This document shows, piece after piece, positions 48,301 through 62,189 of a stretch of 64,000 nucleotides of DNA (its first letter is position 1; every line of letters starts with the position of its first letter). The notes under the pieces were generated by a model. It ran no database searches and was not told the DNA's origin. It was given only the letters and a program-made list of their open reading frames with translations. Origin of the DNA: Moringa oleifera (Eukaryota > Streptophyta > Magnoliopsida > Brassicales > Moringaceae); the NCBI GenBank assembly GCA_021397835.1, contig JAJFZO010000047.1:190001-254000 (forward strand), in the 5' to 3' direction. The position numbers were made by a program, and so were the translations under genes.

Positions 48301-50659
48301 TGTCGATCGCACTGCGCAACGAGTCCGCCTAGGCAAGCATGAGCGTCGAGATCAAACCCCACGTCTGCCGCTTTGAAGGCCTGCGATGAAGCACTCCGCA
48401 TTCTCCAAATCCCCCCAATGATTTGGCCCTCGCGTAGCATGCATCATCGTTAGCTTCGCCGCCCACACCATCGAGCTTGTCTGGCCATATCCCAGCTCAT
48501 TATCCCACGATTATTCTCGCTTCGTTGCCCACGTTTTTCCCACCAATGAGGCCTTGGCAGCAAGGGTGCCCAGGCTGGCCTTGTACCTTGCTCATTGCTA
48601 GCGGCTAACGATCGTGTTGTCGATCGCACTGCGCAACGACTCCGCCTAGGCAAGCATGAGCATCGAGATCTAACCCCACGTCTGCCACCTCGAGGGCCTG
48701 CGACGAAGCACTCTGCATGCTCAAAATCCCCCCAACAATTTGGCCCTCACGTAGCATGCATCATCGTTAGCTTCGCCGCCACACCATCGAGCTTGTCTAG
48801 CCATATCCCAGCTCATTATCCCACGATTATTCTCGCTTCGTTGCCCACAGTTTTCCCACTGATGAGGCCTTGGCAGCAGGGGTGCCCAGGCTGGCCTTAT
48901 GCCTCGCTCATTGCTAATGGCTAACGATCGTGTTGTCGATAGCACTGCGCAACGAGTCCGCCTAGGCAAGCATGAGCATCGAGATCTAACCCCACGTCTG
49001 CCACCTCGAGGGCTTGCGACGAAGCACTCTGCATGCTCGAAATCCCCCCAAAAATTTGGCCCTCACGTAGCATGCATCATCGTTAGCTTCGCCGCCCACA
49101 CCATCGAGCTTGTCTAGCCATATCCCAGCTCATTATCCCACGATTATTCTCGCTTCGTTGCCCACAGTTTTCCCATTGATGAGGCCTTGGCAGCAGGGGT
49201 GCCCAGGCTGGCCTTATGCCTCGCTCATTGCTAACGGCTAACGATCGTGTTATCGATCGCACTGCGCAACGAGTCCGCCTAGGCCAGCCTGAGCGTCGAG
49301 ATCCAACCCCACGTCTGCCGCCTCGAGGGCCTGTGATGAAGCACTCCGCATCCACGAAATCCCCCCAACAATTTGGCCCTCACGTCGCATGAATCATGGT
49401 TTGCTTCGCCGCCCACAACATCGAGCTTGTCTAGCCACATCCCAGCTCATTATCCTACGATTATTATCACTTTGTTGCCCATGCTTTTCCCACCGATGAG
49501 GCCTTGGCAGCAGGGGTGCCCAGGCTGGCCGTGTGGTTTACTCGTTGTTAACGATCAACGATCCTGTCGTCGATCGCGCTGTGCATCGAGTCCGCCTAGG
49601 CAAGCCTGAGCGTCGAGATCCAACCCCACGTCTGCCACCCCGAGGGCCTACGACGAAGCACTCCACATGCTCGAAATCCCCCCAGCAATTTGGCCCTCAC
49701 GTAGCATGCATCATCGTTAGCTTCGCCGCCCACACCATCGAACTTGTCTAGCCACATCCCAGCTCATTATCCCACGATTATTCTCGCTTCGTTGCCCACG
49801 TTTTTTTCCCACCGATGAGGCCTTGGCAGTAGGGCTGCCCAGGCTGGCCGTGTGGCTCGCTCGTTGCTAACGGATGACGATAGTGTCATTGATCACGCTG
49901 CACAACGAGTCTACCTAGGCAAGCCTGAGCGTCGAGATGCAACCCCACGTCTGCCACCTCGAGGGCCTGCGATGAAGCACTCCGCATGCTCGAAATCCCC
50001 CCAATAATTTGGCCTTCACGTAGCATGCATTATCGTTAGCTTCGCCCCCCACACCATCGAGCTTGTCTAGCCACATCCCAGCTCATTATCGCACGATTAT
50101 TCTCGATTCGTTGCCCACGTTATTCCCACCGATGAGGCTTTGGCAGCAGGGGTGCCACGGCTGGCCATGTGGCTCACTCGTTGCTAATGGTCGACGATCG
50201 TGTCTTCGATCACGCTGTGCAACGAGTCCGTCTAGGCAAGCCGGAGCGTCGAGATCCAACCCCACGTCTGCTGCCTCAAGGGCTGGCGAAGAAGAACTCC
50301 ACATTCTCGAAATCCTCCCAACGATTTGGCCCACGCGAAGCATGCACCATCGTGAGCTTCGTCGCCCACACCATCGAGCCTGTCTAGCCATATCCCAGGT
50401 CATTATCCCACGATTATTCTCGCTTTGTTGTCCACATTTTTCCCACCAATGAGGCCTTGGCAGTAGGGTGCCCAGGCTGGCCTTGTGGCTCACTCGTTTC
50501 TAACGGCCGACAATCGCGTCGTCGATTGCACTGCGCAACGAGTCCGCCTAGGCAAGCATGAGCATCGAGATCCAACCCCACGTCTGCCACCTCGAGGGCC
50601 TACGACGAAGCACTCTGCATGCTCAAAATCCCCCCAGCAATTTGGCCCTCACGTAGCAT

Positions 50660-53600
50660 GCATCATCGTTCGCTTCGCCGCCCACACCATCGAGCTTGTC
50701 TAGCCATATCCAAGCCCATTATCCCATGATTATTCTCGCTCCATTGCCCACGTTTTTTCCCACTTTTTAAGCCTTGGCAGTAGGGGTGCCCAGGCCGGCT
50801 GTGTGGCTCGCTCGTTGCTAATGGACGATGATAGTGTAATCGATCACGCTGCACAATGAGTCCACCTAGGCAAGCCTGAGCGTCGAGATGCAACCCCACG
50901 TCTGCTGCCTCGAGGGCCTGCGAAGAAGCACTCCGCATTCTCAAAATCCCCCCAACGATTTGGCCCTCGCGTAGCATGCATCATCGTGAGCTTCGCCGAC
51001 CACACCATCGAGCTTGTCTAGCCATATCCCAGCTCATTATCCCACGATTATTCTCGCTTCGTTGCCCACGTTTTTCCCACCAATGAGGCCTTGGCAGTAG
51101 GGGTGTCGAGGCTGGCCGTATGGCTCGCTCGTTTCTAACGGCCGACGATCGTGTCGTCGATCGCGCTGCGCAACGAGTCCGCCTAGGCAAGCATGAGCGT
51201 CGAGATCCAACCCCACGTCTGCCACCCTGAGGGCCTACGACGAAGCACTCCACATGCTCGAAATCCCCCCAGCAATTTGGCCCTCACGTAGCATGCATCA
51301 TCGTTAGCTTCGCCGCCCACACCATCGAACTTGTCTAGCCACATCCCAGCTCATTATCCCACGATTATTCTCGCTTCGTTGCCCACGTTTTTTTCCCACC
51401 GATGAGGCCTTGGCAGTAGGGGTGCCCAGGCTGGCCGTGTGGCTCGCTCGTTGCTAACGGATGACGATAGTGTCATTGATCACGCTGCACAACGAGTCTA
51501 CCTAGGCAAGCCTGAGCGTCGAGATGCAACCCCACGTCTGCCACCTCGAGGGCCTGCGATGAAGCACTCCGCATGCTCGAAATCCCCCCAATAATTTGGC
51601 CCTCACATAGCATGAATCATGGTTTGCTTCGCCACCCACAACATCGAGCTTGTCTAGCCACATCCCAGCTCATTATCCTACGATTATTATCACTTTGTTG
51701 CCCATACTTTTCCCACCGATGAGGCCTTGGCAGCAGGGGTGCTCAGGCTGGTCGTGTGGCTGGCTCGTTGCTAATGGCCGACGATCGTGTCGTCGATCAC
51801 GCTTCGCAACGAGTCCGCCTAGGCAAGCCTGAGCGTCGAGATCCAACCCCACATCTGTCGCCTCGAGGGCCTGTGATGAAGCACTTTGCATGCTCGAAAT
51901 CCCCCCAACAATTTGGCCCTCACGTAGCATGAATCATGGATTGCTTCGCCGCCCAAAACATCGGGCTTGTGTAGCCAAATCCAAGCTCATTATCCCACGA
52001 TTATTCACGCTTCGTTGCCCACGTTTTTCCCACCGATGAGGCCTTGGCAGCAGGGGTGCCCAGGCTGGCCGTGTGGTTTACTCGTTGTTAACGATCAACG
52101 ATCCTGTCGTCGATCGCGCTGTGCATCGAGTCCGCCTAGGCAAGCCTGAGCGTCGAGATCCAAACCCACATCTGCCTCCTCGAAGGCCTACGACGAAGGA
52201 CTCCGCATGCTCGAGATCCCCTCAACGATTTAGCCCTCACGTCGCATGCATCATCGTTAGCTTCGTCGCCCACACCATCGAGCTTGTCTAGCCACATCCC
52301 AGCTCATTATCCCACGATTATTCTCGCTCCATTGCCCACGTTTTTTCCCACTTTTTAAGCCTTGGCAGTAGGGGTGCCCAGGCCGGCTGTGTGGCTCGCT
52401 CGTTGCTAATGGACGATGATAGTGTAATCGATCACGCTGCACAATGAGTCCACCTAGGCAAGCCTGAGCGTCGAGATGCAACCCCACGTCTGCTGCCTCG
52501 AGGGCCTGCGAAGAAGCACTCCGCATTCTCAAAATCCCCCCAACGATTTGGCCCTCGCGTAGCATGCATCATCGTGAGCTTCGCCGACCACACCATCGAG
52601 CTTGTCTAGCCATATCCCAGCTCATTATCCCACGATTATTCTCGCTTCGTTGCCCACGTTTTTCCCACCAATGAGGCCTTGGCAGTAGGGGTGTCGAGGC
52701 TGGCCGTGTGGCTCGCTCGTTTCTAACGGCCGACGATCGTGTCGTCGATCGCGCTGCGCAACGAGTCCGCCTAGGCAAGCATGAGCGTCGAGATCCAACC
52801 CCACGTCTGCCACCCCGAGGGCCTACGACGAAGCACTCCACATGCTCGAAATCCCCCCAGCAATTTGGCCCTCACGTAGCATGCATCATCGTTAGCTTCG
52901 CCGCCCACACCATCGAACTTGTCTAGCCACATCCCAGCTCATTATCCCACGATTATTCTCGCTTCGTTGCCCACGTTTTTTTCCCACCGATGAGGCCTTG
53001 GCAGTAGGGGTGCCCAGGCTGGCCGTGTGGCTCGCTCGTTGCTAACGGATGACGATAGTGTCATTGATCACGCTGCACAACGAGTCTACCTAGGCAAGCC
53101 TGAGCGTCGAGATGCAACCCCACGTCTGCCGCCTCGAGGGCCTGCGATGAAGCACTCCGCATGCTCGAAATCCCCCCAATAATTTGGCCCTCACATAGCA
53201 TGAATCATGGTTTGCTTCGCCACCCACAACATCGAGCTTGTCTAGCCACATCCCAGCTCATTATCCTACGATTATTATCACTTTGTTGCCCATACTTTTC
53301 CCACCGATGAGGCCTTGGCAGCAGGGGTGCTCAGGCTGGTCGTGTGGCTGGCTCGTTGCTAATGGCCGACGATCGTGTCGTCGATCACGCTTCGCAACGA
53401 GTCCGCCTAGGCAAGCCTGAGCGTCGAGATCCAACCCCACATCTGTCGCCTCGAGGGCCTGTGATGAAGCACTTTGCATGCTCGAAATCCCCCCAACAAT
53501 TTGGCCCTCACGTAGCATGAATCATGGATTGCTTCGCCGCCCAAAACATCGGGCTTGTGTAGCCAAATCCAAGCTCATTATCCCACGATTATTCACGCTT

Positions 53601-56600
53601 CGTTGCCCACGTTTTTCCCACCGATGAGGCCTTGGCAACAGGGGTGCCCAGGCTGGCCGTGTGGTTTACTCGTTGTTAACGATCAACGATCCTGTCGTCG
53701 ATCGCGCTGTGCATCGAGTCCGCCTAGGCAAGCCTGAGCGTCGAGATCCAAACCCACATCTGCCTCCTCGAAGGCCTACAACGAAGGACTCCGCATGCTC
53801 GAGATCCCCTCAACGATTTAGCCCTCACGTCGCATGCATCATCGTTAGCTTCGTCGCCCACACCATCGAGCTTGTCTAGCCACATACCAGCTCATTATCC
53901 CACGATTATTCTCGCTTCATTGCCCATATTTTTCCCACCGATGAGGCCTTGGAAGCAGGGGTGCCCAGGCTGGCCATGTGGCTCGCTCGTTGCTAACGGT
54001 CGACGATCGTGTCGTCGGTCGCGCTGCGCAACGAGTCCGCCTAGGCAAGCTGAGCGTCGAGATGCAACCCCACGTCTGCTGCCTCGAGGGCCTGCGAAGA
54101 AGCACTCCGCATTCTCAAAATCCCCCCAACGATTTGGCCCTCGCGTCGCATGCATCATCGTTAGCTTCGCCGACCACACCATCGAGCTTGTCTAGCCATA
54201 TCCCAGCTCATTATCCCACGATTATTCTCGCTTCGTTGCCCACGTTTTTCCCACCAATGAGGCCTTGGCAGTAGGGGTGTCGAGGCTGGCCGTGTGGCTC
54301 GCTCGTTTCTAACGGCCGACGATCGTGTCGTCGATCGCGCTGCGCAACGAGTCCGCCTAGGCAAGCATGAGCGTCGAGATCCAACCCCACGTCTGCCACC
54401 CCGAGGGCCTACGACGAAGCACTCCACATGCTCGAAATCCCCCCAGCAATTTGGCCCTCACGTAGCATGCATCATCGTTAGCTTCGCCGCCCACACCATC
54501 GAACTTGTCTAGCCACATCCCAGCTCATTATCCCACGATTATTCTCGCTTCGTTGCCCACGTTTTTTTCCCACCGATGAGGCCTTGGCAGTAGGGGTGCC
54601 CAGGCTGGCCGTGTGGCTCGCTCGTTGCTAACGGATGACGATAGTGTCATTGATCACGCTGCACAACGAGTCTACCTAGGCAAGCCTGAGCGTCGAGATG
54701 CAACCCACGTCTGCCACCTCGAGGGCCTGCGATGAAGCACTCCGCATGCTCGAAATCCCCCCAATAATTTGGCCCTCACATAGCATGAATCATGGTTTGC
54801 TTCGCCACCCACAATATCGAGCTTGTCTAGCCACATCCCAGCTCATTATCCTACGATTATTATCACTTTGTTGCCCATACTTTTCCCACCGATGAGGCCT
54901 TGGCAGCAGGGGTGCTCAGGCTGGTCGTGTGGCTGGCTCGTTGCTAATGGCCGACGATCGTGTCGTCGATCACGCTTCGCAACGAGTCGCCTAGGCAAGC
55001 CTGAGCGTCGAGATCCAACCCCACATCTGTCGCCTCGAGGGCCTGTGATGAAGCACTTTGCATGCTCGAAATCCCCCCAAACAATTTGGCCCTCACGTAG
55101 CATGCATGGATTGCTTCTCGCCCCAAATCCCCCCAACAATTTGGCCCTCACGTAGCATGCATCATCGTTAGCTTCGCCGCCCACACCATCGAACTTGTCT
55201 AGCCACATCCCAGCTCATTATCCCACGATTATTCTCGCTTCGTTGCCCACGTTTTTTTCCCACCGATGAGGCCTTGGCAGTAGGGGTGCCCAGGCTGGCC
55301 GTGTGGCTCGCTCGTTGCTAACGGATGACGATAGTGTCATTGATCACGCTGCACAACTAGTCTACCTAATGCACGCCTGATCGTCGAGATGCAACCCCAC
55401 TTCTGCCAATCGAGGGACCTGCGATGACGCACTCCGCATGCTCAATCCCCTCCCAATAATTTGGCCCATCACATAGATGAATCTGGTTTGCTTCGCCACC
55501 CACAACATCGAGCTTTGTCTAGCCACATCCCAGCTCATTTCCTACGATTATTATCCACTTTGTTGCCCTGAACTTTTCCCACCGATGAGGCCTTGGCAGC
55601 AGGTGCTCAGTCTGGTCAGTTGGCTGGCTCGTTGCTAAGGCTCGACAGTCGATGTCGTCGATCACGCTGCGCAACGAGTCCGCCTAGGCAAGCCTGAGCG
55701 TCGAGATCCAACCCCACATCTGTCGCCTCGAGGGCCTGTGATGAAGCACTTTGCATGCTCGAAATCCCCCCAACAATTTGGCCCTCACGTAGCATGAATC
55801 ATGGATTGCTTCGCCGCCCAAAACATCGGGCTTGTGTAGCCAAATCTGAGCTCATTATCCCACGATTATTCACGCTTCGTTGCCCACGTTTTTCCCACCG
55901 ATGAGGCCTTGGCAGCAGGGGTGCCCAGGCTGGCCGTGTGGTTTACTCGTTGTTAACGATCAACGATCCTGTCGTCGATCGCGCTGTGCATCGAGTCCGC
56001 CTAGGCAAGCCTGAGCATCGAGATCCAAACCCACATCTGCCTCCACGAAGGCCTACGACGAAGCACTCCGCATGCTCGAGATCCCCTCAACGATTTAGCC
56101 CTCACGTCGCATGCATCATCGTTAGCTTCGCCGCCCACACCATCGAGCTTGTCTAGCCACATACCAGCTCATTATCCCACGATTATTCTCGCTCCATTGC
56201 CCACGTTTTTTCCCACTTTTTAAGCCTTGGCAGTAGGGGTGCCCAGGCCGGCTGTGTGGCTCGCTCGTTGCTAATGGACGATGATAGTGTAATCGATCAC
56301 GCTGCACAATGAGTCCACCTAGGCAAGCCTGAGCGTCGAGATGCAACCCCACGTCTGCTGCCTCGAGGGCCTGCGAAGAAGCACTCCGCATTCTCAAAAT
56401 CCCCCCAACGATTTGGCCCTCGCGTAGCATGCATCATCGTGAGCTTCGCCGACCACACCATCGAGCTTGTCTAGCCATATCCCAGCTCATTATCCCACGA
56501 TTATTCTCGCTTCGTTGCCCACGTTTTTCCCACCAATGAGGCCTTGGCAGTAGGGGTGTCGAGGCTGACCTTGTGGCTCGCTCGTTTCTAACGGTCGACG

Positions 56601-59600
56601 ATCATGTCGTCGATCGCGCTGCGCAATGAGTCCGCCTAGGCAAGCATGAGCGTCAAGATCCAACCCCACGTCGGCCGCCCCGAGGGCCTAGGACGAAGCA
56701 CTCTGCATGCTCGAAATCCCCGCCATTTGCCCTCACGTAGCCATGCATCTCGTTAAGCTTCGCCGCCCACCAAACCATCGAACTTGTCTAGCCACAGTCC
56801 CATCTCATTTCCCCGTTATTCTCGGCTTCGTTGCCCACGTTTTGTTCCCACCGATGAGGCCTTGGCAGTAGGGGTGCCAGGCTGGCCGTGGCTTCGCTCG
56901 TTGGCTAACGGATGACGCTGTTTCATTGAATCGCCCGCTGCACACGAGTCTGACCTAGGCAAGACCTGACGTCGAGATGCACCCCACGTCTGCCAGCCTC
57001 GAGGGCCTGCGATGAGCACTCCGCATGCTCGAAATCCCCCCAATAATTTGGCCCTCACATAGCATGAATCATGGTTTGCTTCGCCACCCACAACATCGAG
57101 CTTGTCTAGCCACATCCCAGCTCATTATCCTACGATTATTATCACTTTGTTGCCCATACTTTTCCCACCGATGAGGCCTTGGCAGCAGGGGTGCTCAGGC
57201 TGGTCGTGTGGCTGGCTCGTTGCTAATGGCCGACGATCGTGTCGTCGATCATGCTTCGCAACGAGTCCGCCTAGGCAAGCCTGAGCGTCGAGATCCAACC
57301 CCACATCTGTCGCCTCGAGGGCCTATGATGAAGCACTTTGCATGCTCGAAATCCACCCAACAATTTGGCCCTCACGTAGCATGAATCATGGATTGCTTCG
57401 CCGCCCAAAACATCGGGCTTGTGTAGCCAAATCCAAGCTCATTATCCCACGATTATTCACGCTTCGTTGCCCACGTTTTTCCCACCGATGAGGCCTTGGC
57501 AGTAGGGGTGTCGAGGCTGGCCGTGTGGCTCGCTCGTTTCTAACGGCCGACGATCGTGTCGTCGATCGCGCTGTGCTCGGTCCGACGCCTAGGCAAAGCC
57601 CGAGCGTCGAGATCCAAGACCCACATCTCCTCCTCGAAGCCTACTACGAGGACTCCGCATGCCGAGATCCCCATCACGATTTAGCCTCACGTCGCATGCA
57701 TAATCAGTATGCTTTCGCGCCCCCACATCGAGTTGGTCTGCCACATACCAGCTCATTATCCACCTTATCTCGCTGCCATTGCCCACGTTTTTTCCCCTTT
57801 TAAGCCTTGGCAGTAGGGGTGCCCAGGTCCGGTTGTGGGGCTCGCTCGTTGCTAATGGACGATGACAGTGTAATCGATCACGCTGCACAATGATTCCACC
57901 TAGGCAAGCCTTAGCGTCGAGATGCAAACACCCACGTCTGCTGCCTCAAGGGCCTGCGAAGAAACACTCCGCATTCTTGAAATCCCCCCAACGATTTGGC
58001 CCTCGCGTAGCATGAATCATCGTGAGCTTCGCCGCCCACACCATCGAGCTTGCCTAGCCATATCCCAGCTCATTATCCCACGATTATTCTCGCTTCGTTG
58101 CCCACGTTTTTCCCACCAATGAGGCCTTGGCAGTAGGGGTGTCGAGGCTGGCCGTATGGCTCGCTCGTTTCTAACGGCCGACGATCGTGTCGTCGATCGC
58201 GCTGCGCAACGAGTCCGCCTAGGCAAGCATGAGCGTCGAGATCCAACCCCACGTCTGCCACCCTGAGGGCCTACGACGAAGCACTCCACATGCTCGAAAT
58301 CCCCCCAGCAATTTGGCCCTCACGTAGCATGCATCATCGTTAGCTTCGCCGCCCACACCATCGAACTTGTCTAGCCACATCCCAGCTCATTATCCCACGA
58401 TTATTCTCGCTTCGTTGCCCACGTTTTTTTCCCACCGATGAGGCCTTGGCAGTAGGGGTGCCCAGGCTGGCCGTGTGGCTCGCTCGTTGCTAACGGATGA
58501 CGATAGTGTCATTGATCACGCTGCACAACGAGTCTACCTAGGCAAGCCTGAGCGTCGAGATGCAACCCCACGTCTGCCACCTCGAGGGCCTGCGATGAAG
58601 CACTCCGCATGCTCGAAATCCCCCCAATAATTTGGCCCTCACATAGCATGAATCGTGGTTTGCTTCGCCACCCACAACATCGAGCTTGTCTAGCCACATC
58701 CCAGCTCATTATCCTACGATTATTATCACTTTGTTGCCCATACTTTTCCCACCGATGAGGCCTTGGCAGCAGGGGTGCTCAGGCTGGTCGTGTGGCTGGC
58801 TCGTTGCTAATGGCCGACGATCGTGTCGTCGATCACGCTTCGCAACGAGTCCGCCTAGGCAAGCCTGAGCGTCGAGATCCAACCCCACATCTGTCGCCTC
58901 GAGGGCCTGTGATGAAGCACTTTGCATGCTCGAAATCCCCCCAAACAATTTGGCCCTCACGTAGCATGAATCATGGATTGCTTCGTCGCCCAAAAAATCC
59001 CCCCAACGATTTGGCCCTCAGCGTAGCATATCATGGAGCTTCGCCGCCCACACCATCGAGCTTGTCTAGCCATATCCCAGCTCATTATCCCACGATTATT
59101 CTCGCTTCGTTGCCCACGTTTTTCCCACCGATGAGGCCTTGGCAGTAGGGGTGCCCAGGCTGGCCGTGTGGCTTACTCGTTTTAACGCCGACGATCGTGT
59201 CGTCGATCGCGCTGCGCAACGAGTCCGCCTAGGCAAGCATGAGCGTCGAGATCCAACCCCACGTCTGCCACCCTGAGGGCCTACGACGAAGCACTCCACA
59301 TGCTCGAAATCCCCCCAGCAATTTGGCCCTCACGTAGCATGCATCATCGTTAGCTTCGCCGCCCACACCATCGAACTTGTCTAGCCACATCCCAGCTCAT
59401 TATCCCACGATTATTCTCGCTTCGTTGCCCACGTTTTTTTCCCACCGATGAGGCCTTGGCAGTAGGGCTGCCCAGGCTGGCCGTGTGGCTCGCTCGTTGC
59501 TAACGGATGACGATAGTGTCATTGATCACGCTGCACAACGAGTCTACCTAGGCAAGCCTGAGCGTCGAGATGCAACCCCACGTCTGCCACCTCGAGGGAC

Positions 59601-62100
59601 TGCGATGAAGCACTCCGCATGCTCGAAATCCCCCCAATAATTTGGCCCTCACATAGCATGAATCATGGTTTGCTTCGCCACCCAAAACATCGAGCTTGTC
59701 TAGCCACATCCCAGCTCATTATCCTACGATTATTATCACTTTGTTGCCCATACTTTTCCCACCGATGAGGCCTTGGCAGCAGGGGTGCTCAGGCTGGTCG
59801 TGTGGCTGGCTCGTTGCTAATGGCCGACGATCGTGTCGTCGATCACGCTTTGCAACGAGTCCGCCTAGGCAAGCCTGAGCGTCGAGATCCAACCCCACAT
59901 CTGTCGCCTCGAGGGCCTGTGATGAAGCACTTTGCATGCTCGAAATCCCCCCAACAATTTGGCCCTCACGTAGCATGAATCATGGATTGCTTCGCCGCCC
60001 AAAACATCGGGCTTGTGTAGCCAAATCCAAGCTCATTTATTCCCACGATTATTCCGCTTCGTTGCCCACGTTTTTCCCACGATGAGGCCTTGGCAGCAGG
60101 GGGCCCAGGCTGGGCCGTGGGTTTACTCGTGTAACGATCAAACGATCCTGTCGTCGATCGCGCTGTGCTCGAGTCCGCCTAAGGCAAGCCTGAGCGTCGA
60201 GATCCAAACCCACATCTGCCTCCTCGAAGGCCTACGACGAAGGACTCCGCATGCTCGAGATCCCCTCAACGATTTAGCCCTCACGTCGCATGCATCATCG
60301 TTAGCTTCGTCGCCCACACCATCGAGCTTGTCTAGCCACATCCCAGCTCATTATCCCACGATTATTCTCGCTCCATTGCCCACGTTTTTTCCCACTTTTT
60401 AAGCCTTGGCAGTAGGGGTGCCCAGGCCGGCTGTGTGGCTCGCTCGTTGCTAATGGACGATGATAGTGTAATCGATCACGCTGCACAATGAGTCCACCTA
60501 GGCAAGCCTGAGCGTCGAGATGCAACCCCACGTCTGCTGCCTCGAGGGCCTGCGAAGAAGCACTCCGCATTCTCAAAATCCCCCCAACGATTTGGCCCTC
60601 GCGTAGCATGCATCATCGTGAGCTTCGCCGACCACACCATCGAGCTTGTCTAGCCATATCCCAGCTCATTATCCCACGATTATTCTCGCTTCGTTGCCCA
60701 CGTTTTTCCCACCAATGAGGCCTTGGCAGTAGGGGTGTCGAGGCTGGCCGTGTGGCTCGCTCGTTTCTAACGGCCGACGATCGTGTCGTCGATCGCGCTG
60801 CGCAACGAGTCCGCCTAGGCAAGCATGAGCGTCGAGATCCAACCCCACGTCTGCCACCCCGAGGGCCTACGACGAAGCACTCCACATGCTCGAAATCCCC
60901 CCAGCAATTTGGCCCTCGCGTGGCATGCATCATCGTTAGCTTCGCCGCCCACACCATCGAACTTGTCTAGCCACATCCCAGCTCATTATCCCACGATTAT
61001 TCTCGCTTCGTTGCCCATGTTTTTTTCCCACCGATGAGGCCTTGGCAGTAGGGGTGCCCAGGCTGGCCGTGTGGCTCGCTCGTTGCTAACGGATGACAAT
61101 AGTGTCATTGATCACGCTGCACAACGAGTCGACCTAGGCAAGCCTGAGCGTCGAGATGCAACTCCACGTCTGCCGCCTCGAGGGCCTGCGATGAAGCACT
61201 CCGCATGCTCGAAATCCCCCCAATAATTTGGCCCTCACATAGCATGAATCATGGTTTGCTTCGCCACCCACAACATCGAGCTTGTCTAGCCACATCCCAG
61301 CTCATTATCCTACGATTATTATCACTTTGTTGCCCATACTTTTCCCACCGATGAGGCCTTGGCAGCAGGGGTGCTCAGGCTGGTCGTGTGGCTGGCTCGT
61401 TGCTAATGGCCGACGATCGTGTCGTCGATCACGCTTCGCAACGAGTCCGCCTAGGCAAGCCTGAGGGTCGAGATCCAACCCCACATCTGTCGCCTCGAGG
61501 GCCTGTGATGAAGCACTTTGCATGCTCGAAATCCCCCCAACAATTTGGCCCTCACGTAGCATGAATCATGGATTGCTTCGCCGCCCAAAACATCGGGCTT
61601 GTGTAGCCAAATCCAAGCTCATTATCCCACGATTATTCACGCTTCGTTGCCCACGTTTTTCCCACCGATGAGGCCTTGGCAACAGGGGTGCCCAGGCTGG
61701 CCGTGTGGTTTACTCGTTGTTAACGATCAACGATCCTGTCGTCGATCGCGCTGTGCATCGAGTCCGCCTAGGCAAGCCTGAGCGTCGAGATCCAAACCCA
61801 CATCTGCCTCCTCGAAGGCCTACAACGAAGGACTCCGCATGCTCGAGATCCCCTCAACGATTTAGCCCTCACGTCGCATGCATCATCGTTAGCTTCGTCG
61901 CCCACACCATCGAGCTTGTCTAGCCACATACCAGCTCATTATCCCACGATTATTCTCGCTTCATTGCCCATATTTTTCCCACCGATGAGGCCTTGGAAGC
62001 AGGGGTGCCCAGGCTGGCCATGTGGCTCGCTCGTTGCTAACGGTCGACGATCGTGTCGTCGGTCGCGCTGCGCAACGAGTCCGCCTAGGCAAGCTTGAGC
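50660..62100. repeat. Five-unit higher-order repeat (~1588 bp), several copies with breaks
   Basis: Five unit types follow one another: a cccactttttaagcc unit, a gtgtcgaggctgg unit, a T7-tract unit with ggatgacgatagtgtcattg, a cctacgattattatcac unit, and a gggcttgtgtagccaaatcc unit. The set is clear from 50.66 to 54.0 kb with a 1588-bp step. The block 52.26-54.05 kb is repeated almost exactly at 60.30-62.09 kb (offset 8044 bp). The block 50.98-51.9 kb recurs at 58.02-58.99 kb (offset 7036 bp). In between, the cycle is shortened or hybrid and broken by indel-rich patches. Confidence 0.75.
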
Positions 62101-62189
62101 GTCGAGATCCAACCCAACGTCTGCCACCTCGAGGGCCTGCGACGAAGCACTCCACATGCTCGAAATCCCACCAACGATTTAGCGCTCAC

